A stretch of 64,000 nucleotides of DNA from Pelagerythrobacter marensis (GCF_036700095.1 NZ_CP144918.1:1675001-1739000); one strand, 5' to 3'. Counted from the first letter of the stretch, positions 1 to 8,512 are shown. A program made the numbers and translations. The notes: generated by a model from the letters alone, not told the origin.

Positions 1-415
1 CGAGCGGGAAGGCGTTCTGCCCTGCGCCGCGCTGACCGGTTGCCGCAACGGCGCGCGCGCGCAAGTGGCCGGGGTGGTGCTGGTACGCCAGCGCCCCGGC
101 AAGGGCAATGCCATCTTTGTCACGCTGGAGGACGAAGGGGGGATCGCCAATATCGTGATCTGGGCGCGCCTGTTCGAACGGTTTCGCCGTCAGGTAATGG
201 CGGCCAGGCTGATGGTGGTGGAAGGCGAAGTGCAGAAAAGCCCCGAGGGGGTGATCCATCTGATGGCCAGCCGCATCCACGACCGCACGGCGGAACTCGC
301 TCGCCTGTCGGAGGATCGCGAGGCGAGCCCTCGGCTTCCGCAGACGGATGAAACCGTCCCTTCCCGCCACCCCCGCGACGTGCGCATCCTGCCCCGATCG
401 CGCGATTTTCATTGA
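1..415 (+). CDS. dnaE2: Error-prone DNA polymerase DnaE2 (ImuC), C-terminal fragment
   Basis: The frame is open from the left edge and ends in TGA at 413-415. The visible ~137 residues are an OB-fold segment (GxxVLVRQRPGKGNAIFVTLEDE, then NIVIWARLFERFR) followed by the family ending HPRDVRILPRSRDFH. That ending is typical of DnaE2, the mutagenic polymerase of the ImuA-ImuB-DnaE2 SOS cassette, rather than replicative DnaE1. imuA and imuB would lie upstream, outside the window. The protein is cut only by the window edge; no frameshift is seen. Confidence 0.9.
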   Translation, partial: EREGVLPCAALTGCRNGARAQVAGVVLVRQRPGKGNAIFVTLEDEGGIANIVIWARLFERFRRQVMAARLMVVEGEVQKSPEGVIHLMASRIHDRTAELARLSEDREASPRLPQTDETVPSRHPRDVRILPRSRDFH

Positions 416-540
416 TATCGCGCATTCGATGCCGCCAAATCGCCAGGCCAGCGCCCGGCAACGACGGGGGCGACGCTGCGGCATGCGGTCCGCTCCGTGC
501 CGCCGGATGACGAGAGAACGGGAAAGGGAGCCGAACGCCA

Positions 541-1758
541 ATGTATTCGCTGTTGCCGGGGTTGCGTGTGGTGGAAGCCTCTTCCTTCGTCGCCTGTCCC
601 ACCGCCGGGCTCTATCTGGCGCAGATGGGGGCGGAGGTCATCCGGGTCGACCAGGTGGGGGGAGGGCCCGACTATCGCCGCTGGCCCAAGGCGCCGGGCG
701 GCGGCAGCTTCTATTGGGAAGGGCTGAACAAGGGCAAGCTGTCGGTGGCGATCGACCTGTCCGCTCCCGAAGGGCGCGAACTGCTCGCGCGGCTCGCCAC
801 CCTGCCGGGGGAGGGGGCGGGCGTCTTCCTGACCAATTTCCCGGTGAACGGATTCCTGTCGTGGGAGAAGCTGTCCGCCCTGCGCCCCGACCTCGTGCTG
901 ACGCGCGTGATGGGCCGGCCGGACGGCGGGCCGGCGCTCGATTACACGGTCGCATCGGCGCTGGGCATTCCCTTCGTCACCGGCCCCGAAAGCCTGGGCG
1001 AGGAACCGGTCAATGCCGTCCTGCCGGCGTGGGATCTCCTCACCGGCGCCTATGCCGCCTTCGCCACGCTGGCCGCGCTGCGGCACCGCGACGCGACCGG
1101 CGAAGGGCAGGAAGTTCGCGTGCCGCTGGCGGATGTGGGCATCGCGACGATCGCCAATCTCGGCCAACTGGCCGAAACGCTGCAGGGCGGCGACCGCAAG
1201 CGCTATGGGAACGCGGTGTTCGGCGCGTTCGGCCGCGACTTCGTCACCCGCGACGGAGAGCGGATGATGCTGATGGCGATCACCCCGCGGCAGTGGAGGG
1301 GCCTGGTGTCCGTGCTGGGCATCGGGGAAGATGTCGCGCGGATCGAGGCCGAGCGGAACACTTCGTTCGCGACCGACGAGGGCGAACGCTTCCGCCATCG
1401 CGACGCCCTGTTCCCCCTGGTCGAACAGGCGGCCGCGCGCCGCGACAGCGGCGAACTGGCGCGCGCGCTGGACGCGGCCGGTTGCTGCTGGGGCCCCTAT
1501 CGGCGGATGGAGCAGGCGGTTCGCGATCCCGAGATGGTCGGCGACAACCCGCTGTTCTCCGAAATCGCGCAGCCCAGCGGAGAACGCTACGCAGTGCCGG
1601 GCGCCATGGCGACCCTGCCCGGGCTGGACCGGCACGACCCGAAACCGGCGCGCGCGCTGGGCGCCGATAGCGAACGCGTCCTGATGGACATCGCCGGGCT
1701 GGACTCGGGCGCGTTCTCCCGCCTCGTCGACAAGGGAATCGTCGCGCAGGCCGATTGA
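541..1758 (+). CDS. Family III (CaiB/BaiF) CoA transferase, resembles 2-methylfumaryl-CoA isomerase
   Basis: 405 residues covering the whole CaiB/BaiF fold. The N-terminus (GLRVVEASSFVACPTAGLYLAQMGAEVIRVD) is the CoA-binding Rossmann-like part. An Asp at about residue 165 (AWDLLTGAYAA) sits where family III enzymes carry the Asp that forms the acyl-CoA anhydride. The overall look, with GPDYRRWP and a WEGLNKGK segment, recalls mesaconyl-CoA C1-C4 CoA transferase (Mct) of the 3-hydroxypropionate cycle, but no other gene of that cycle is nearby, so the substrate is uncertain. It starts at ATG 541, 125 bp after dnaE2, and stands alone before a repeat-filled gap. A generic short- or branched-chain CoA transferase is the alternative. 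Confidence 0.8.
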   Translation: MYSLLPGLRVVEASSFVACPTAGLYLAQMGAEVIRVDQVGGGPDYRRWPKAPGGGSFYWEGLNKGKLSVAIDLSAPEGRELLARLATLPGEGAGVFLTNFPVNGFLSWEKLSALRPDLVLTRVMGRPDGGPALDYTVASALGIPFVTGPESLGEEPVNAVLPAWDLLTGAYAAFATLAALRHRDATGEGQEVRVPLADVGIATIANLGQLAETLQGGDRKRYGNAVFGAFGRDFVTRDGERMMLMAITPRQWRGLVSVLGIGEDVARIEAERNTSFATDEGERFRHRDALFPLVEQAAARRDSGELARALDAAGCCWGPYRRMEQAVRDPEMVGDNPLFSEIAQPSGERYAVPGAMATLPGLDRHDPKPARALGADSERVLMDIAGLDSGAFSRLVDKGIVAQAD

Positions 1759-1777
1759 GGCGCATCGCCGATGCCGC

Positions 1778-2072
1778 GAGCCCCAGCGAAGGCTGGGGCC
1801 TCAGGCCGCTGGCGCTGCGTTTGAAACTTCCCGAGCCCCAGCGCAGGCTGGGGCCTCAGGCCGCTGGCGTGTCGCTCGATACTCTCCCAGCGCAGGCTGG
1901 GGCCTCAGGCCACTGGCGTGTCGCTCGATACCCTCCCGAACCCCAGCGCAGGCTGGGGACCGGGCCGCCGGCACACCGCCCGATACCCTCGCGAGCCCCA
2001 GCGCAGGCTGGGGCCTCAGGCCGCTGGCGCTGCGCCCGATAGCACGAGGTCCCAGCCTGCGCTGGGACTCGG
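1778..2072. repeat. Cluster of REP-like palindromic repeats (left group)
   Basis: Five forward copies begin near 1778, 1833, 1885, 1938 and 1993 and one inverted copy lies at 2048-2072. The unit is a 7-bp stem hairpin CCCCAGC-GCAG-GCTGGGG followed by CCTCAGGCCGCTGGCG, with TCGCTCGATACCCTC-type spacers in some. Copy 1 has GAAG in the loop, and copy 4 diverges after the stem. No coding frame here is credible; the translations are repeat peptides. The structure resembles bacterial REP elements. No transposase is adjacent. Confidence 0.85.
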
Positions 2073-2101
2073 AATGGGGGGCGGGTTATGGCAAAAATAG
2101 C

Positions 2102-2130
2102 TTGACAATTGTAACCCATTGGGTTATAGG
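2102..2130 (+). promoter_or_regulatory. Sigma-70-like promoter with an embedded palindromic operator
   Basis: TTGACA at 2102-2107, 17-bp spacer, TATAGG at 2125-2130. TAACCCA-T-TGGGTTA (2112-2126) is a palindrome filling the spacer, followed directly by GGAG. This layout is typical of autoregulated toxin-antitoxin promoters of the HigBA/RelBE kind, but no toxin or antitoxin reading frame follows. Either the genes have been lost or the transcript is non-coding. Confidence 0.5.
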
Positions 2131-2610
2131 AGCCCCGCCAGTCCACTCTGGCAAAAGCGACGGGGGCGGAGCGTGTACGCGTCACGCAGGCCGCTTCGTC
2201 CAGACGGCCGGTGCCTCGGGGGGCTAGTGACCTTCAGAGAAAGCCCCCTTTGCCGGTATGCGAGGAGTTTTCGGGGGACCTGTCCCTTCCCGCCCTGCGG
2301 TGGGCCTCAACGCCGCAGAGCCAGGGATACCCCCGACGGATACGGTGCCGGCGAGCCCTGGCCGTATCTCGCCTCGCAGCCCTCAGGGCCGAGCGAAAGG
2401 TTGCCGTAACCCCTTTCGCCGTTCGCAACGATGTTACCAAGGCAACCCTGTGACGCCCAGGTGGCAATCCTGTGATGCCCAGGCGGCACCGGCCGATTCC
2501 GTCCGCTTGCCTGTATGCCCCGGCGCAAGGTCCGCACTCGCCAGCGGATGGTGGGGTGTGGGTGGTCGCCTTCTCCACCTTCCTCTCCCCCCTCCGTTTC
2601 CCCCTCTCCG
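2131..2610. other. Non-coding stretch between the two repeat groups
   Basis: No convincing gene is visible: the open frames lack recognisable domains and overlap on both strands. It holds inverted repeats (GTCACGCAGGCCG paired loosely with CGGCC...GTGAC around 2180-2233; GCCAGGG...CCCTGGC around 2321-2370) and one short tandem repeat (listed separately). It may be a decayed gene remnant downstream of the promoter at 2102. Confidence 0.5.
2441..2484. repeat. Two tandem copies of a 22-bp unit
   Basis: GGCAACCCTGTGACGCCCAGGT at 2441-2462 is followed directly by a copy at 2463-2484 differing at three positions, then by a partial third start (GGCACC). Function unknown. Confidence 0.6.
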
Positions 2611-2745
2611 ATCCCCAGCGCAGGCTGGGGTCTCGTGCTAGCAGGCGACACGCCAGCGGCCTGAGGCCCCAGCCTGCGCTGGGGCTCGGGGAGGTATCAG
2701 GCATAGCGCCAGCGGCCTGAGGCCCCTGCCTGCGCAGGGGCTCGG
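2611..2745. repeat. REP-like palindromic repeats (right group)
   Basis: One forward copy (stem at 2613-2630) and two inverted copies (about 2650-2690 and 2706-2745). The last has stem CCCCTGC (2723-2729), loop CTGC, GCAGGGG (2734-2740). Compared with CCCCAGC...GCTGGGG, both arms have changed so that pairing is kept. The group ends just beyond the 3' end of the diguanylate cyclase gene. Confidence 0.85.
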
Positions 2746-2768
2746 CAACAACTTCGGGCCGGTCGGGC

Positions 2769-3965
2769 TTACGCCGACAGGGATTGCGACGGCGATGCCG
2801 GCAGCCGGGGCAGGGGGTTCAATGCCAGGCTGACCTGATTGCGGCCCGCTCGCTTTGCCCGGTAGAGCGCGGTATCGGCGCGGCGCGAAAGGTCGTTCAG
2901 GCTGTCGGCGAGGGTCAGCTGCGCGACGCCGAAAGAAGCCGTAACCACATGTTCGACGCCGAGTTCGACCGGGGGCGCTGCAGAGAACCGTTCGCGCACG
3001 CTTTCGGCGAAGCGGCGCCCGTCGGCGAGATTCGTGCCTGCCAGCAGGACCGCGAATTCCTCCCCGCCGAGCCTGCCGACCACGGCCCCGCCGCTCGCGG
3101 TTTCCTTCAGGAGGGCCGCGAAATGCGCGATGACGGCGTCGCCCGTCGCGTGGCCATACGTATCGTTGACGTTCTTGAAGTGATCGATGTCGGCCGCCAC
3201 CAGCGTCAGCGGATCGCCGGTCGACCGCGCCGAGGCCAGCGTGTGCCGGGCATGGGTATCGAACCCGCGGCGATTGAGAATCCCCGACAGCGCGTCGGTT
3301 TCCGACCGCGCCATTATCTCGGCGGTCGTATCGCGCATCATCACCAGCAACAGCACGAGAGCCAGGGCGACGAGCGTTATTGCGCCGATGCTCTGGGAAA
3401 TCGCGGCATAAGTGCTGGTCATGTATTCTTGCGAGGAACGCGCGGTCCCCACCAGCCAGCCGATCGCGGGCTTGGACAAGTATGTCAGCGCGACGAGCGC
3501 GTTGAGCGCGATCAACAGCAGGTCGAGCGGTTCGCGCCGGCCGGAGCGCCATATGACGAAGCAGGCGAGGACCTGCATGGCGAAATAGGGGAACTGGTAG
3601 ATCAGGCCGCGCAGCGCGGTGCCGTAAGGAAGGCTGAAGATCACGGGAAGCGCGAGGATGCTGGCGAGCCAGATCGCCGCCAGCACGTTGGCATAAGGCT
3701 CCACCCCGTAATGGCGCGCGACGCCGACGAGACAGATGGTCAGCGTGAGCAGGTAGACGAGGAAGATCGTGGCCGCCGTCGGCAGCGGATTGGCCTGCCA
3801 GGGAATGGCGAATTCGAGCAGGACCGTCAGAATGCCCGTGGCATAGCCGACCGCGAGCCACCGGGCGCCGCGTGCGGACCTGTTCATCGTGGCAACGACG
3901 CCGAAAGCAATGGCGAAGATGGCTGCAATGAACGTGTTGATGCCAAGAACGAAAGCGGCAGTCAT
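2769..3965 (-). CDS. Membrane GGDEF diguanylate cyclase
   Basis: 398 residues. The N-terminal ~210 residues hold about seven hydrophobic segments (roughly 5-25, 36-54, 64-82, 92-112, 122-140, 148-165, 190-210), a membrane sensor without a named domain. A GGDEF domain follows: SETDALSGILNRRGF at about 221, DIDHFKNVND at 259, GGEEF at 300-304. The enzyme should make c-di-GMP from two GTP. The inhibitory RxxD site expected just before GGEEF reads SGGA (291-294), so the usual product inhibition is probably absent. AAAGGAG sits five bases before the ATG. The gene is single, with repeats at its 3' side. Confidence 0.93.
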   Translation of the reverse strand: MTAAFVLGINTFIAAIFAIAFGVVATMNRSARGARWLAVGYATGILTVLLEFAIPWQANPLPTAATIFLVYLLTLTICLVGVARHYGVEPYANVLAAIWLASILALPVIFSLPYGTALRGLIYQFPYFAMQVLACFVIWRSGRREPLDLLLIALNALVALTYLSKPAIGWLVGTARSSQEYMTSTYAAISQSIGAITLVALALVLLLVMMRDTTAEIMARSETDALSGILNRRGFDTHARHTLASARSTGDPLTLVAADIDHFKNVNDTYGHATGDAVIAHFAALLKETASGGAVVGRLGGEEFAVLLAGTNLADGRRFAESVRERFSAAPPVELGVEHVVTASFGVAQLTLADSLNDLSRRADTALYRAKRAGRNQVSLALNPLPRLPASPSQSLSA

Positions 3966-4082
3966 CGAACTCCTTTCGACGCGATGACCGGCCCCATGCG
4001 CGAGGAAAGGAAAAGGACGGTTAATGCCGGCGAATTTCGACCCGGAGGGCGTGCCGCGAACATCGCCCGATCCGCCGCGGCG

Positions 4083-5231
4083 TCAGCGTCCCGCCTCGGC
4101 CGGGCGGGCGCGGGGCCGGCGGAGCGCGGCGGACGCCCTGCGCCGCCACCAGAGGCGATAGCCGGACCAGGACAGGTAGAGCGTCACCGCCCCGGCGAGC
4201 GTGATCAGCAGCCGCCCGGGAAGGCCGAACGCATGGCCCGAATGGAGCGGGTACTGCCATGCAAAGAACGCATCGCCCGCGCTCTCGCCCCGGTCGTGCC
4301 GCTGCGCCACGATCGTGCCGCTGGCCATGTCGACGTAAGTCCACAGCCGGCCCTGGTTATCCATGTCGCGGCGGTCGAAAGTGCGCACCGCATAGACGCC
4401 CCGATCGGCGTGGGGCCGCACCGCATAAGGCGATCCGAAACGCGGCGATACTTGTGCCAGAGCGCGGTCGATGCCGACGGGGTTGGCCGGGGGATCGCGT
4501 TCGGGCATGGCGTAGTGCAGCCGCTCGCCGACAGGTGAAACGGTGCGCACGATATCGCGGCTCTCTTCCCCGAACGTCAGCGTCACGCCGGTAACCGCCA
4601 GGACCAGCGTGACCGGCCAGAGCCAGAGGCCCCAGGCGCGGTGGCGGTCCCAGGCCCGTCGCAGGCTGCCGCCGGGGCCGGATATGCGAAAGGCCCGGAC
4701 AGCGCCGCGCAACCGCGGGAACGCGAGCGATAGCGCGATCAGGTGATCGACAAGCCAGGCCAGGCCGACGAGGCCCACGAGGACAACCCCCGGCTCGCCC
4801 GCCAGAATGTCCGTATGCAGGCCGTAGAGCAGGTCGGGCAGATTGTGGCGGTGCAGGCTCAGCGCGCCGCTTTCGCGCCATCCGGCGATGGCCCCGCTGC
4901 CCGGGTCGGCAAAGACCTGCATCGCCCGGCTGCTCCCGTCGGCCAGCGACTGGCGGCCCAGCAGCCAGTGCGTATCCCCCGGCCTTTGCGCGAGGAGGAT
5001 GTTGTTCGCGGCAAAGCCGGGAAGCGCCGCCTCCGCCGCCGCGACCACCGCGTCGAGCGACGCCGGCGGGACCGCGGCGGCAGGCGCGCTGCGCAGATCG
5101 GGATTGAGCGTCCGATCCAGCTCGTCGTACCAGGTGATCGCGATTCCGGTAACGGCGAGCAGGATGAGCCAGGCGCCGGCCAGGATTCCGAACCAGCGAT
5201 GCCAGAACCGGAATGCGGGCCGCATCCGCAT
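4083..5231 (-). CDS. PepSY-associated transmembrane protein
   Basis: 382 residues with four membrane spans: about 12-34 (HRWFGILAGAWLILLAVTGI), 148-170, 200-222 and a C-terminal one near 340-360 after YPLHSGHAFGLPGR. Two extracytoplasmic loops carry PepSY-like segments. Conserved His/Trp motifs (HRWFG, HRAWGLW) are typical of the PepSY_TM family found with siderophore or haem receptors and thought to act in reductive iron release at the inner membrane. It begins 5 bp after the TonB receptor stop, so the two form an operon. The exact biochemical role is not established. Confidence 0.88.
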   Translation of the reverse strand: MRMRPAFRFWHRWFGILAGAWLILLAVTGIAITWYDELDRTLNPDLRSAPAAAVPPASLDAVVAAAEAALPGFAANNILLAQRPGDTHWLLGRQSLADGSSRAMQVFADPGSGAIAGWRESGALSLHRHNLPDLLYGLHTDILAGEPGVVLVGLVGLAWLVDHLIALSLAFPRLRGAVRAFRISGPGGSLRRAWDRHRAWGLWLWPVTLVLAVTGVTLTFGEESRDIVRTVSPVGERLHYAMPERDPPANPVGIDRALAQVSPRFGSPYAVRPHADRGVYAVRTFDRRDMDNQGRLWTYVDMASGTIVAQRHDRGESAGDAFFAWQYPLHSGHAFGLPGRLLITLAGAVTLYLSWSGYRLWWRRRASAALRRPRARPAEAGR

Positions 5232-5236
5232 CGCGG

Positions 5237-7309
5237 TCAGAAACGGACCGATGCGCTCAGGCGGACGTTGCGCCCCGCCTCGGGCAGTCCCGATACGATC
5301 CCGTAGTCCGGGATGGCGGTGTAATCGCCGACGCTGGCGTGGGCGATGTAGGTCTCGTCGAACAGGTTGTAGACGCCGGCCAGAAGCGAGAGGCGCTCGT
5401 CGCCGAAGGGCTGCCAGCGCCCGAACAGGTCGACCACGGTATAGCCGGGCTTGTCGATCGTGGCGGTGTCGATCCCGAACAGCTCGGCATCGCGGAACAG
5501 GACCTCGAGATCGTCGACCCGTTCGAAACGGGTCAGGCTGGCTTCGAAACCGAGCGCGGGGGCGGGGTCGTAGCTTGCCGTCACGTTCCAGCTGTCGCCC
5601 AGCGTGTTGCCCAGCGCGAGATGTTCGTAGCCGTTGATGGGCCGGCCGTTCAGCCGCGGCGAATAGTGATTGTAATGCGCGCGCAGGCCGAACGCATCGC
5701 GGCGATAGCCGGCGCGCAGTTCGATGCCGTCGGACCGGAATGTCCCCACGTTCTCGAAATAGGCCCCGTCCTGCGGGGCCGGGCCGCTATAGAGCTGATC
5801 GAGGATCACGTCCTCGATCTCCATGTTGAAATAGGCGACCGATGCGAACAGGCCGTCCGCCTCGTAAGCGAGGCCGGCTTCGAAATTGCCGACCCGTTCG
5901 GGCCGCAGGCCGGGTTGCAGGATGTCGCGGCCCGGGCGGTGCTCCAGGGTGAAGGCGTCGCCGATCTCCTTGCCGCGGAAGGCCTCTGCATAGCCGATAT
6001 TGGCAGTCAGCGCCGGCGCGATCTCGTAATCGACGCCGACATTGAACGACAGGCCGTCGCTGTCGGTCTGCGCGCCATATGTGCGCAAGTCGAGCGCGTA
6101 GGAATCGTAGCGCACGCCGAAGCTCACCAGCACGGGGTCGAGGACCTGCCAGCGATCCTGCAGGTAGAGGCCGAACAGCTCGCCTTCCTCCTCGAAGCGG
6201 CCCACCGTCGGGTCCCAGGCCCAGTCCTGCCACATGGCGGGATCGTCGCGATATTCGCTGAAGACCGCATCCCTGCGATATTCCGCGCCCACCGTCAGGT
6301 CGTGCGCCCCCGCGCGGGCGCGCAGGCGCAGATCGCCGCCCCAGTTCTCGATTTCGGCCCCGTAGAGGCCCCAGCGGTCGAAGCGGTCGAGTTCGAATTC
6401 CGCCCGCGTCCAGTACCCGGTGGCTTCGAGCGAGAGCGGCCCGCCGAAGTCATAGCCGTAGTTCGCAATCGCGGTGCGCCGCTTCGCCTCGGCCGGAAAC
6501 AGCGTATCGTCGGCGCGGACCGGCCAGTTGGGCCGCGCCCCGAATTCGCCTTCCTCGTCGCGCTGTTCGTAGCTGAGCGAGAAGCGATGGCCGCCGCCGA
6601 CCTCGCCCCCGATCTTGACGAAGCCGAGGTTCTGTTCGGCCGCGGTGCCGCGGATCGTGTTGCCCGCCCCGTCGTCGAACGCGTCGAGATCGGAATGGAC
6701 GTAGGAACCCACGATTCCGACATCGCCGATCAGCCGGGCGTAGAGAGTGGCCGACAGCTTGTATCCGTCGTTGGAGAACCAGCCTGCCTTGGCCATGCCG
6801 CCGACGGTCCTGCCCGGTGTCAGGAGATCGGCGGCGTCGCGGGTGCGAAAACGGATGGCGCCGCCGATCGCGCCGAATCCCGAGGTCGCCTCTCCGGCGC
6901 CGGTCTGGACCTCGACCTGTTCGAGAAGCTCCGGCTCGATCGCGACGCGGCCGATGTGGTGGAACAGCGTCCCCTGAACCTGCGCGCCGTCGATGCTGAC
7001 GTTCAGCAGCGAATCCTCCAGGCCCCGGACGTAGATCTTCTGCGCGATCCCCAGCGACCCGCCGACCGCGACCGATGGCACGCGGCGGAACAGGTCGCGC
7101 AAGTCGTTGGCCTGCGTGAGTTCGATCTCCTCGCGATCGATCGAGGCATCGGTCAGCTTGCCCACGACCACGATCGGCTCTCCCCCCTCCACCGGCAGGG
7201 CGACGGGGGCTCCATCGCCTTCCGGCGGCGAGGCGTCTTGCGCCTGGGCAAGCGACGGCAGGACGATCGCCGCGGAAGCGAACAGGACGGCGCGCGAAAC
7301 GAATGGCAT
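5237..7309 (-). CDS. TonB-dependent outer-membrane receptor, probable iron or haem uptake
   Basis: 690 residues. A signal peptide (cleaved near SLAQA) is followed by a TonB-box-like EPIVVVGK, a plug domain (RDLFRRVPSVAVGG, KIYVRGLEDSLLNVSIDGAQ, GAGEATSGFGAIGGAIRFRT) and a 22-strand barrel ending in RLSASVRF with terminal Phe. A FRAP/NPNL-like stretch, with AEAFRGKEIGDAF and LQPGLRPERVGNFEAGL near 430-465, is typical of haem receptors. The PepSY partner and a Fur-box-like upstream site support iron or haem as ligand. Which ligand is inference. Confidence 0.92.
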   Translation of the reverse strand: MPFVSRAVLFASAAIVLPSLAQAQDASPPEGDGAPVALPVEGGEPIVVVGKLTDASIDREEIELTQANDLRDLFRRVPSVAVGGSLGIAQKIYVRGLEDSLLNVSIDGAQVQGTLFHHIGRVAIEPELLEQVEVQTGAGEATSGFGAIGGAIRFRTRDAADLLTPGRTVGGMAKAGWFSNDGYKLSATLYARLIGDVGIVGSYVHSDLDAFDDGAGNTIRGTAAEQNLGFVKIGGEVGGGHRFSLSYEQRDEEGEFGARPNWPVRADDTLFPAEAKRRTAIANYGYDFGGPLSLEATGYWTRAEFELDRFDRWGLYGAEIENWGGDLRLRARAGAHDLTVGAEYRRDAVFSEYRDDPAMWQDWAWDPTVGRFEEEGELFGLYLQDRWQVLDPVLVSFGVRYDSYALDLRTYGAQTDSDGLSFNVGVDYEIAPALTANIGYAEAFRGKEIGDAFTLEHRPGRDILQPGLRPERVGNFEAGLAYEADGLFASVAYFNMEIEDVILDQLYSGPAPQDGAYFENVGTFRSDGIELRAGYRRDAFGLRAHYNHYSPRLNGRPINGYEHLALGNTLGDSWNVTASYDPAPALGFEASLTRFERVDDLEVLFRDAELFGIDTATIDKPGYTVVDLFGRWQPFGDERLSLLAGVYNLFDETYIAHASVGDYTAIPDYGIVSGLPEAGRNVRLSASVRF

Positions 7310-7349
7310 TGGAAACCCCCTCTACGGTCGGAACCGGCCACCTATAGAG

Positions 7350-7370
7350 ATGCGAGTGCATGTCAATAGC
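7350..7370 (-). promoter_or_regulatory. Possible Fur-box-like site upstream of the TonB receptor
   Basis: ATGCGAGTGCATGTCAATAGC (+ strand) resembles the TGCGAATGATTTGCAATAGC form of iron boxes in alphaproteobacteria, and lies about 40 bp before the receptor start. The match is partial. Confidence 0.35.
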
Positions 7371-7667
7371 GACAAAAGGGGGCGACCGGATGCTTCCGGG
7401 CGCGAAGCCGAATTCCCGCGTGCCGACAGGATGACGAGCCGCTTGCCGGTCGGCCGGATCGGGAAATCGCCCCGCCGCAAGTCGAACGAGAACGTCTTGC
7501 CGATCCGCGCCACAGCGAAAAAATTTCGCGCCGGCCAAGGCGAAGGGGCGAGGTCTCCGTCCAAGGGGCGAGGTTCGGGTTCGACATCACGGCGCGGGCA
7601 CGCCAGCGGAGGGGCGGCTTCTCGCGTTCGGGCTTCCGTGCCTCGCCATGTCTGGAAAGGAAGAAGA
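7371..7667. other. Intergenic region between divergent genes
   Basis: About 300 bp between the possible Fur box and the barrel protein. No credible gene is seen. A ribosome binding site (AAAGGAAG) precedes the ATG at 7668. No strong promoter could be assigned by eye. Confidence 0.5.
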
Positions 7668-8360
7668 ATGAAGGTCATCGTATTGATCGGTGCTGCTGGA
7701 CTCGCCCTCGCAAGCACTTCCGCATATGCGCAGGACGTATCGGGTTTCCGGGTCGAAGGGCGTGTCGGCTGGGAAACGGGAAGCGTCGACGCGGCCATTC
7801 CCAACCCCGACGACGACGAAGACGAGGAGGGCGACGAGTTCCTCCTGGCTTCGGCGGACGACGACCGCCCGTCCTACGGCGCGGAAATCGGTTACGACGC
7901 CCAGATCGGGCGCAGTTTTGTCGTCGGCGCCTATGCGGGTGCCGATTTCTCGAGCAATTCGATGTGTTCCGAACTGGTCGAGGACGATCTGGCCTGCGGC
8001 GAACTCGATCGCACGTTCACCGTCGGCCTGCGCGCCGGCGTGCCGATCGGCGAGAACTCGCTGATCTATGCCAAGGGCGGGTATTCGAACGGCAAGTTCA
8101 AGGCGAGCTACGATCCCGACGTGACCGACAACGACGACGAGGAGCCGGGCGAAGTCGCGCGATTTTCCGACACGCGCGACGGGTATCACGCCGGCGCGGG
8201 CGTCGAGGTCGGCATTTCGTCGAGCGTCTACGCGAAGCTGGAATATACCTATACCGACTTCGGCGAAGGCTCGTATCTGCTCGACGAGGAAGACGAAGTT
8301 GCCTTCGACATGAGCACGGATCGGCATCAGGTCCTGCTCGGCCTCGGCGTGCGGTTCTGA
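7668..8360 (+). CDS. Outer-membrane beta-barrel protein (opacity/OmpA-barrel type)
   Basis: 230 residues. Signal peptide to about residue 21 (STSAYAQ), then alternating strands of an eight-stranded barrel (VEGRVGWETG, YGAEIGYDAQIG, VVGAYAGADF, FTVGLRAGVPI, LIYAKGGYSNGKF, GYHAGAGVEVGI, YAKLEYTYTDFG) and the terminal signature HQVLLGLGVRF. Acidic stretches (DDDEDEEGDEF, near residue 48; DNDDEEPGE) lie in the surface loops, suggesting cation binding or marine salt adaptation. ATG 7668 is preferred to upstream starts because the signal peptide and ribosome site fit it. Ligand and function are unknown. Confidence 0.88.
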   Translation: MKVIVLIGAAGLALASTSAYAQDVSGFRVEGRVGWETGSVDAAIPNPDDDEDEEGDEFLLASADDDRPSYGAEIGYDAQIGRSFVVGAYAGADFSSNSMCSELVEDDLACGELDRTFTVGLRAGVPIGENSLIYAKGGYSNGKFKASYDPDVTDNDDEEPGEVARFSDTRDGYHAGAGVEVGISSSVYAKLEYTYTDFGEGSYLLDEEDEVAFDMSTDRHQVLLGLGVRF

Positions 8361-8368
8361 CAGCGAGA

Positions 8369-8394
8369 GGGGGAGGCCGCCTGCGGTCTCCCCC
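8369..8394 (+). terminator. Hairpin terminator after the barrel protein gene
   Basis: GGGGGAGGCCGC / GCGGTCTCCCCC, a 12-bp stem with one G-T pair, 8 bp beyond the stop. It lacks a T-run. Confidence 0.55.
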
Positions 8395-8453
8395 GATGTG
8401 CCGATCGCCGGCCGCGGGCGGGGCCGATGCGTTCGAAAAAAATCGGGCCGCGA

Positions 8454-8480
8454 TGTCACACCGCGTGCCCGAGCCTCGTC
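8454..8480 (+). promoter_or_regulatory. ECF41-type promoter (TGTCACA-N16-CGTC)
   Basis: TGTCACA at 8454-8460, exactly 16 bases, CGTC at 8477-8480, about 33 bp before the AhpD-like gene. This is the promoter motif described for ECF41 sigma factors, and the downstream operon encodes an ECF41 sigma, so autoregulation is expected. Confidence 0.82.
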
Positions 8481-8512
8481 ATGCAAGCGATACGCGCAAA
8501 GGAGATCCTTGG

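Noticed and set aside
2131-2409. HigB/RelE-type toxin gene behind the promoter at 2102
   Set aside because: No start codon follows GGAG and no frame shows toxin motifs.
1778-2745. Possible CRISPR array
   Set aside because: Repeats are hairpins with irregular spacing and both orientations, spacers are related to one another, and no cas gene is near.
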